The notes below the pieces were generated by a model, which saw nothing but the letters and a program-made list of their open reading frames with translations, was not told the origin of the DNA and made no database searches. DNA of 52,903 nucleotides. Origin: DASZKW01 sp035552775 (lineage in GTDB: Bacteria; Actinomycetota; Acidimicrobiia; Acidimicrobiales; Palsa-688). This document shows, one piece after another, positions 51,052 through 52,903 of this stretch. The DNA lies in the NCBI GenBank assembly GCA_035552775.1, contig DASZKW010000092.1, positions 1-52,903 of the forward strand, in the 5' to 3' direction. Position numbers and translations under genes: made by a program. Within the stretch, counting starts at the first letter, position 1, and every line of letters begins with the position of its first letter.

Positions 51052-52856
51052 GGAGCGGGGGGCACGACCCGGAGGCGAAGCTCGGCCAGTTGGGCGTCGC
51101 TCACCGGGCCCGGCGCTCCCATGAGCAGGTCGCGAGCTGCCTGGTTGAGGGGAAAGGCGATCACCTCGCGCAGGTTCGCCTGGTCCTCCAGGAGCATGAG
51201 GATGCGGTCGAAGCCGGGGGCGATGCCGGCGTGGGGTGGGGGACCGAAATGGAACGCTCCCCAAAGGGCGGGGAAGCTCTTGCGCACGCGCTCGGGACCG
51301 TAGCCGGCGATCGCGAATGCCTTCTCCATCACCTCGGGGAGGTGGTTGCGCACCGCGCCCGACGACAACTCGGTGCCGTTGCACACCACGTCGTACTGGT
51401 AGGCGAGGACGTCGCCCGGCTCTTTGGACTCGAGCGCTTCGAGGCCGCCCTGGGGCATCGAGAACGGGTTGTGGGAGAAATCCCATCCCCCCGTGGCCTC
51501 GTTGCGCTCGTACATGGGGAAGTCCACCACCCAGCAGAACTCCAAGCGGTCCGGGTCGGCCATTCCGAGCTCGCGGCCGAGCGCCACCCGGACGTCGCCG
51601 AGCGCGGTGCTTGCCTTGTGCCCGGGTCCCACCGCGGTGAGCACCGCGTCACCGGGGCTGGCGTCGACTGCGGCGACGATGGCGCCCACCTCCTCGTCAC
51701 TGAGCCGCCGTGACAGCGGTCCCCGGGTCCCGTCGGCGTCGACCTGCAGCCAACTGGCGGTCACCCCCGCCTTCTTGGCCTCCTCCGCGAAACTGTCGAA
51801 CCAGCGACGCGGTCGCCCCGCCGCCGCCGGGGCGCGCAGCACCCGGATGGCGTGGGTGCGCGCGGGGGCCTCGGCGAACATGGGCAACTCGGTCGTGCCC
51901 CCCAGGTTCGCAGTTAGGTCCGCTATCGGCAGGTCGAAACGCAGGTCGGGTTTGTCGCTGCCGTAGCGGTTAACGGCTTCCCCGTAGGTGAGGCGGCGGA
52001 AAGGAGTCGACGTCCGCTTGGACGACAGCTCGGTGACCATCCGGCTGAACAGCGCCTCGACCTCGGCGAAGACATCCTCCTGGGTGGCGAAGGCCATCTC
52101 CAGGTCGATCTGGTAGAAGTCACCCGGAGCCCGGTCAGCCCTCGACGCCTCGTCCCGGAAGCACGGGGCGATCTGGAAGTAGCGCTCGATACCGCCCACC
52201 ATTAGTAGCTGCTTGAACTGTTGGGGGGCCTGGGGCAGGGCGTAGAACTCGCCGGGGTAGAGCCGGGACGGCACCAGGTAGTCGCGCGCCCCCTCCGGGG
52301 ACGAGGCGGTGAGGATCGGGGTCTGCACTTCGAGGAATCCCCGTCCCGCGAGGTGGGTGCGCACCAGTTGCGCCAGGCGGGCCCGCCGGGCCAGGCGCTC
52401 GAGCAGGGGGCCGCGGCGCAGGTCGAGGTAACGGTGGCGGAGGCGGGCCTCCTCGCCCACCTCGGTGTCGCGCTCCACCGGGAACGGCAGTACGTCGGCG
52501 GCGGCCAGCACTTCGAGCTCCCGGACCACCACCTCGACGGCACCGGTGGCCAGTTTGGGGTTGACCGTCGCGGGGGATCGGGCCACCACCTCGCCCACCA
52601 CCGAGACGGTGCTCTCCACGCGCAGGCCGGACAGCACGGCAAAACCGGGCTGGTCGGGGTGGGAGACGAGCTGGACCACGCCACCTGGGGTGAGCCCGCC
52701 CGGGTCCCGGACGTCGACGAAGAGCAGGCCGCCGTGGTCCCGCTTGGCTGCCACCCATCCCGCCAGGCGCACCACCCGGCCTACGTCGTCGGGGCGCAGA
52801 GCGCCGCAGCGGGTGTCACGGTAGCGGTTGGCGACGAGTGGGCTGGTGTCCTCCAT
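51048..52856 (-). CDS. aspS: Aspartate--tRNA ligase
   Basis: 602 aa, class II synthetase. N-terminal OB-fold anticodon domain (VVRLAGWVAAKRDHGGLLFVDVRDPGG), motif 1 around FLEVQTPIL, QAPQQFKQLLMVGGIERYFQIAPCFRDEASRADRAPGDFYQIDLEMAF (motif 2 with ATP Arg), the GAD insertion domain, and motif 3 GIAPGFDRILMLL. Charges tRNA-Asp. ATG at 52856 with 47 bases of window left; the final 47 bases hold no further gene. Confidence 0.97.
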   Translation of the reverse strand: MEDTSPLVANRYRDTRCGALRPDDVGRVVRLAGWVAAKRDHGGLLFVDVRDPGGLTPGGVVQLVSHPDQPGFAVLSGLRVESTVSVVGEVVARSPATVNPKLATGAVEVVVRELEVLAAADVLPFPVERDTEVGEEARLRHRYLDLRRGPLLERLARRARLAQLVRTHLAGRGFLEVQTPILTASSPEGARDYLVPSRLYPGEFYALPQAPQQFKQLLMVGGIERYFQIAPCFRDEASRADRAPGDFYQIDLEMAFATQEDVFAEVEALFSRMVTELSSKRTSTPFRRLTYGEAVNRYGSDKPDLRFDLPIADLTANLGGTTELPMFAEAPARTHAIRVLRAPAAAGRPRRWFDSFAEEAKKAGVTASWLQVDADGTRGPLSRRLSDEEVGAIVAAVDASPGDAVLTAVGPGHKASTALGDVRVALGRELGMADPDRLEFCWVVDFPMYERNEATGGWDFSHNPFSMPQGGLEALESKEPGDVLAYQYDVVCNGTELSSGAVRNHLPEVMEKAFAIAGYGPERVRKSFPALWGAFHFGPPPHAGIAPGFDRILMLLEDQANLREVIAFPLNQAARDLLMGAPGPVSDAQLAELRLRVVPPAP

Positions 52857-52903
52857 TGCGCTGAGGCTACCGGCCGGGGCGGTGGGGGGCCCCCCGGGGG
52901 GCC

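Overview
The window is 52.9 kb of high-GC DNA with dense genes, many GTG/TTG starts and many 4-base stop/start overlaps. Gene content (BldD-type regulator, WS/DGAT wax-ester synthase, DUF6458 and DUF1360 proteins, actinobacterial hopanoid gene order, several acyl-CoA dehydrogenases, trehalose treXYZ set) points to an actinomycetote, probably of the Acidimicrobiia or a nearby class. That placement is inferred from gene content, not from a marker-gene tree.

Layout. (1) 1-3303: the start of a DJ-1/PfpI gene, then a three-gene plus-strand operon (DegT-type aminotransferase, NodB-type deacetylase, MGDG-synthase-like glycosyltransferase). (2) 3321-16792: a long minus-strand run. Read in its own direction it is pirin, a 37-aa small ORF, an aldehyde dehydrogenase, a MerR-TetR fusion regulator, a short regulatory gap, then hpnC, hpnD, hpnE, a polyprenyl diphosphate synthase, shc, a 22-aa small ORF, an HpnG-IspH fusion, hpnH and an SDR. 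This encodes squalene synthesis from FPP, cyclisation to hopene, attachment of adenosine (HpnH) and removal of adenine (HpnG). (3) 16898-25291: lipid and acyl-CoA genes (B12-dependent acyl-CoA mutase, MBL hydrolase, acyl-CoA dehydrogenase, TesB-like thioesterase), a BldD-like regulator with a c-di-GMP signature, a GlgX debranching enzyme and a Ca2+/H+ exchanger. (4) 25391-29571: a tRNA-Cys gene whose 3' 52 bases recur at 29099-29150. The 3.6 kb between holds a toxin-antitoxin pair, a pRiA4b ORF-3-like gene, a SEC-C gene and a tRNA-Lys 3' fragment; a decayed IS66-type transposase lies just outside. (5) 29601-36243: ApbE, an FMN-binding lipoprotein-like/secreted protein and a ferric-reductase-like flavocytochrome, then DUF1360, WS/DGAT and a phosphodiester glycosidase. 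(6) 36322-40611: VOC protein, SDR, MpaB-like oxygenase, acyl-CoA dehydrogenase, Lgt. (7) 40736-47350: treX/glgX-treY-treZ operon for trehalose from glycogen. (8) 47351-52903: GC repeat, small acidic protein, tRNA-Val, Phd/VapC-type module, cyclase fragment, two unknown genes, a membrane/coiled-coil protein and aspS.

The observation I consider most likely to be new is a pair of tiny ORFs (7054-7122 and 15732-15845) sharing the consensus SDLGSEPTxTGWCxIxWMV. Each sits between two genes with a GTGA overlap on its upstream side and an ATGA overlap on its downstream side. The two copies differ at 7 of 66 aligned bases, none at second codon positions. I do not recognise the peptide. Other notable points are the HpnG-IspH fusion, the MerR-TetR regulator with a perfect 14-bp palindrome in the hpn promoter gap, and the integrase-less tRNA-Cys island.
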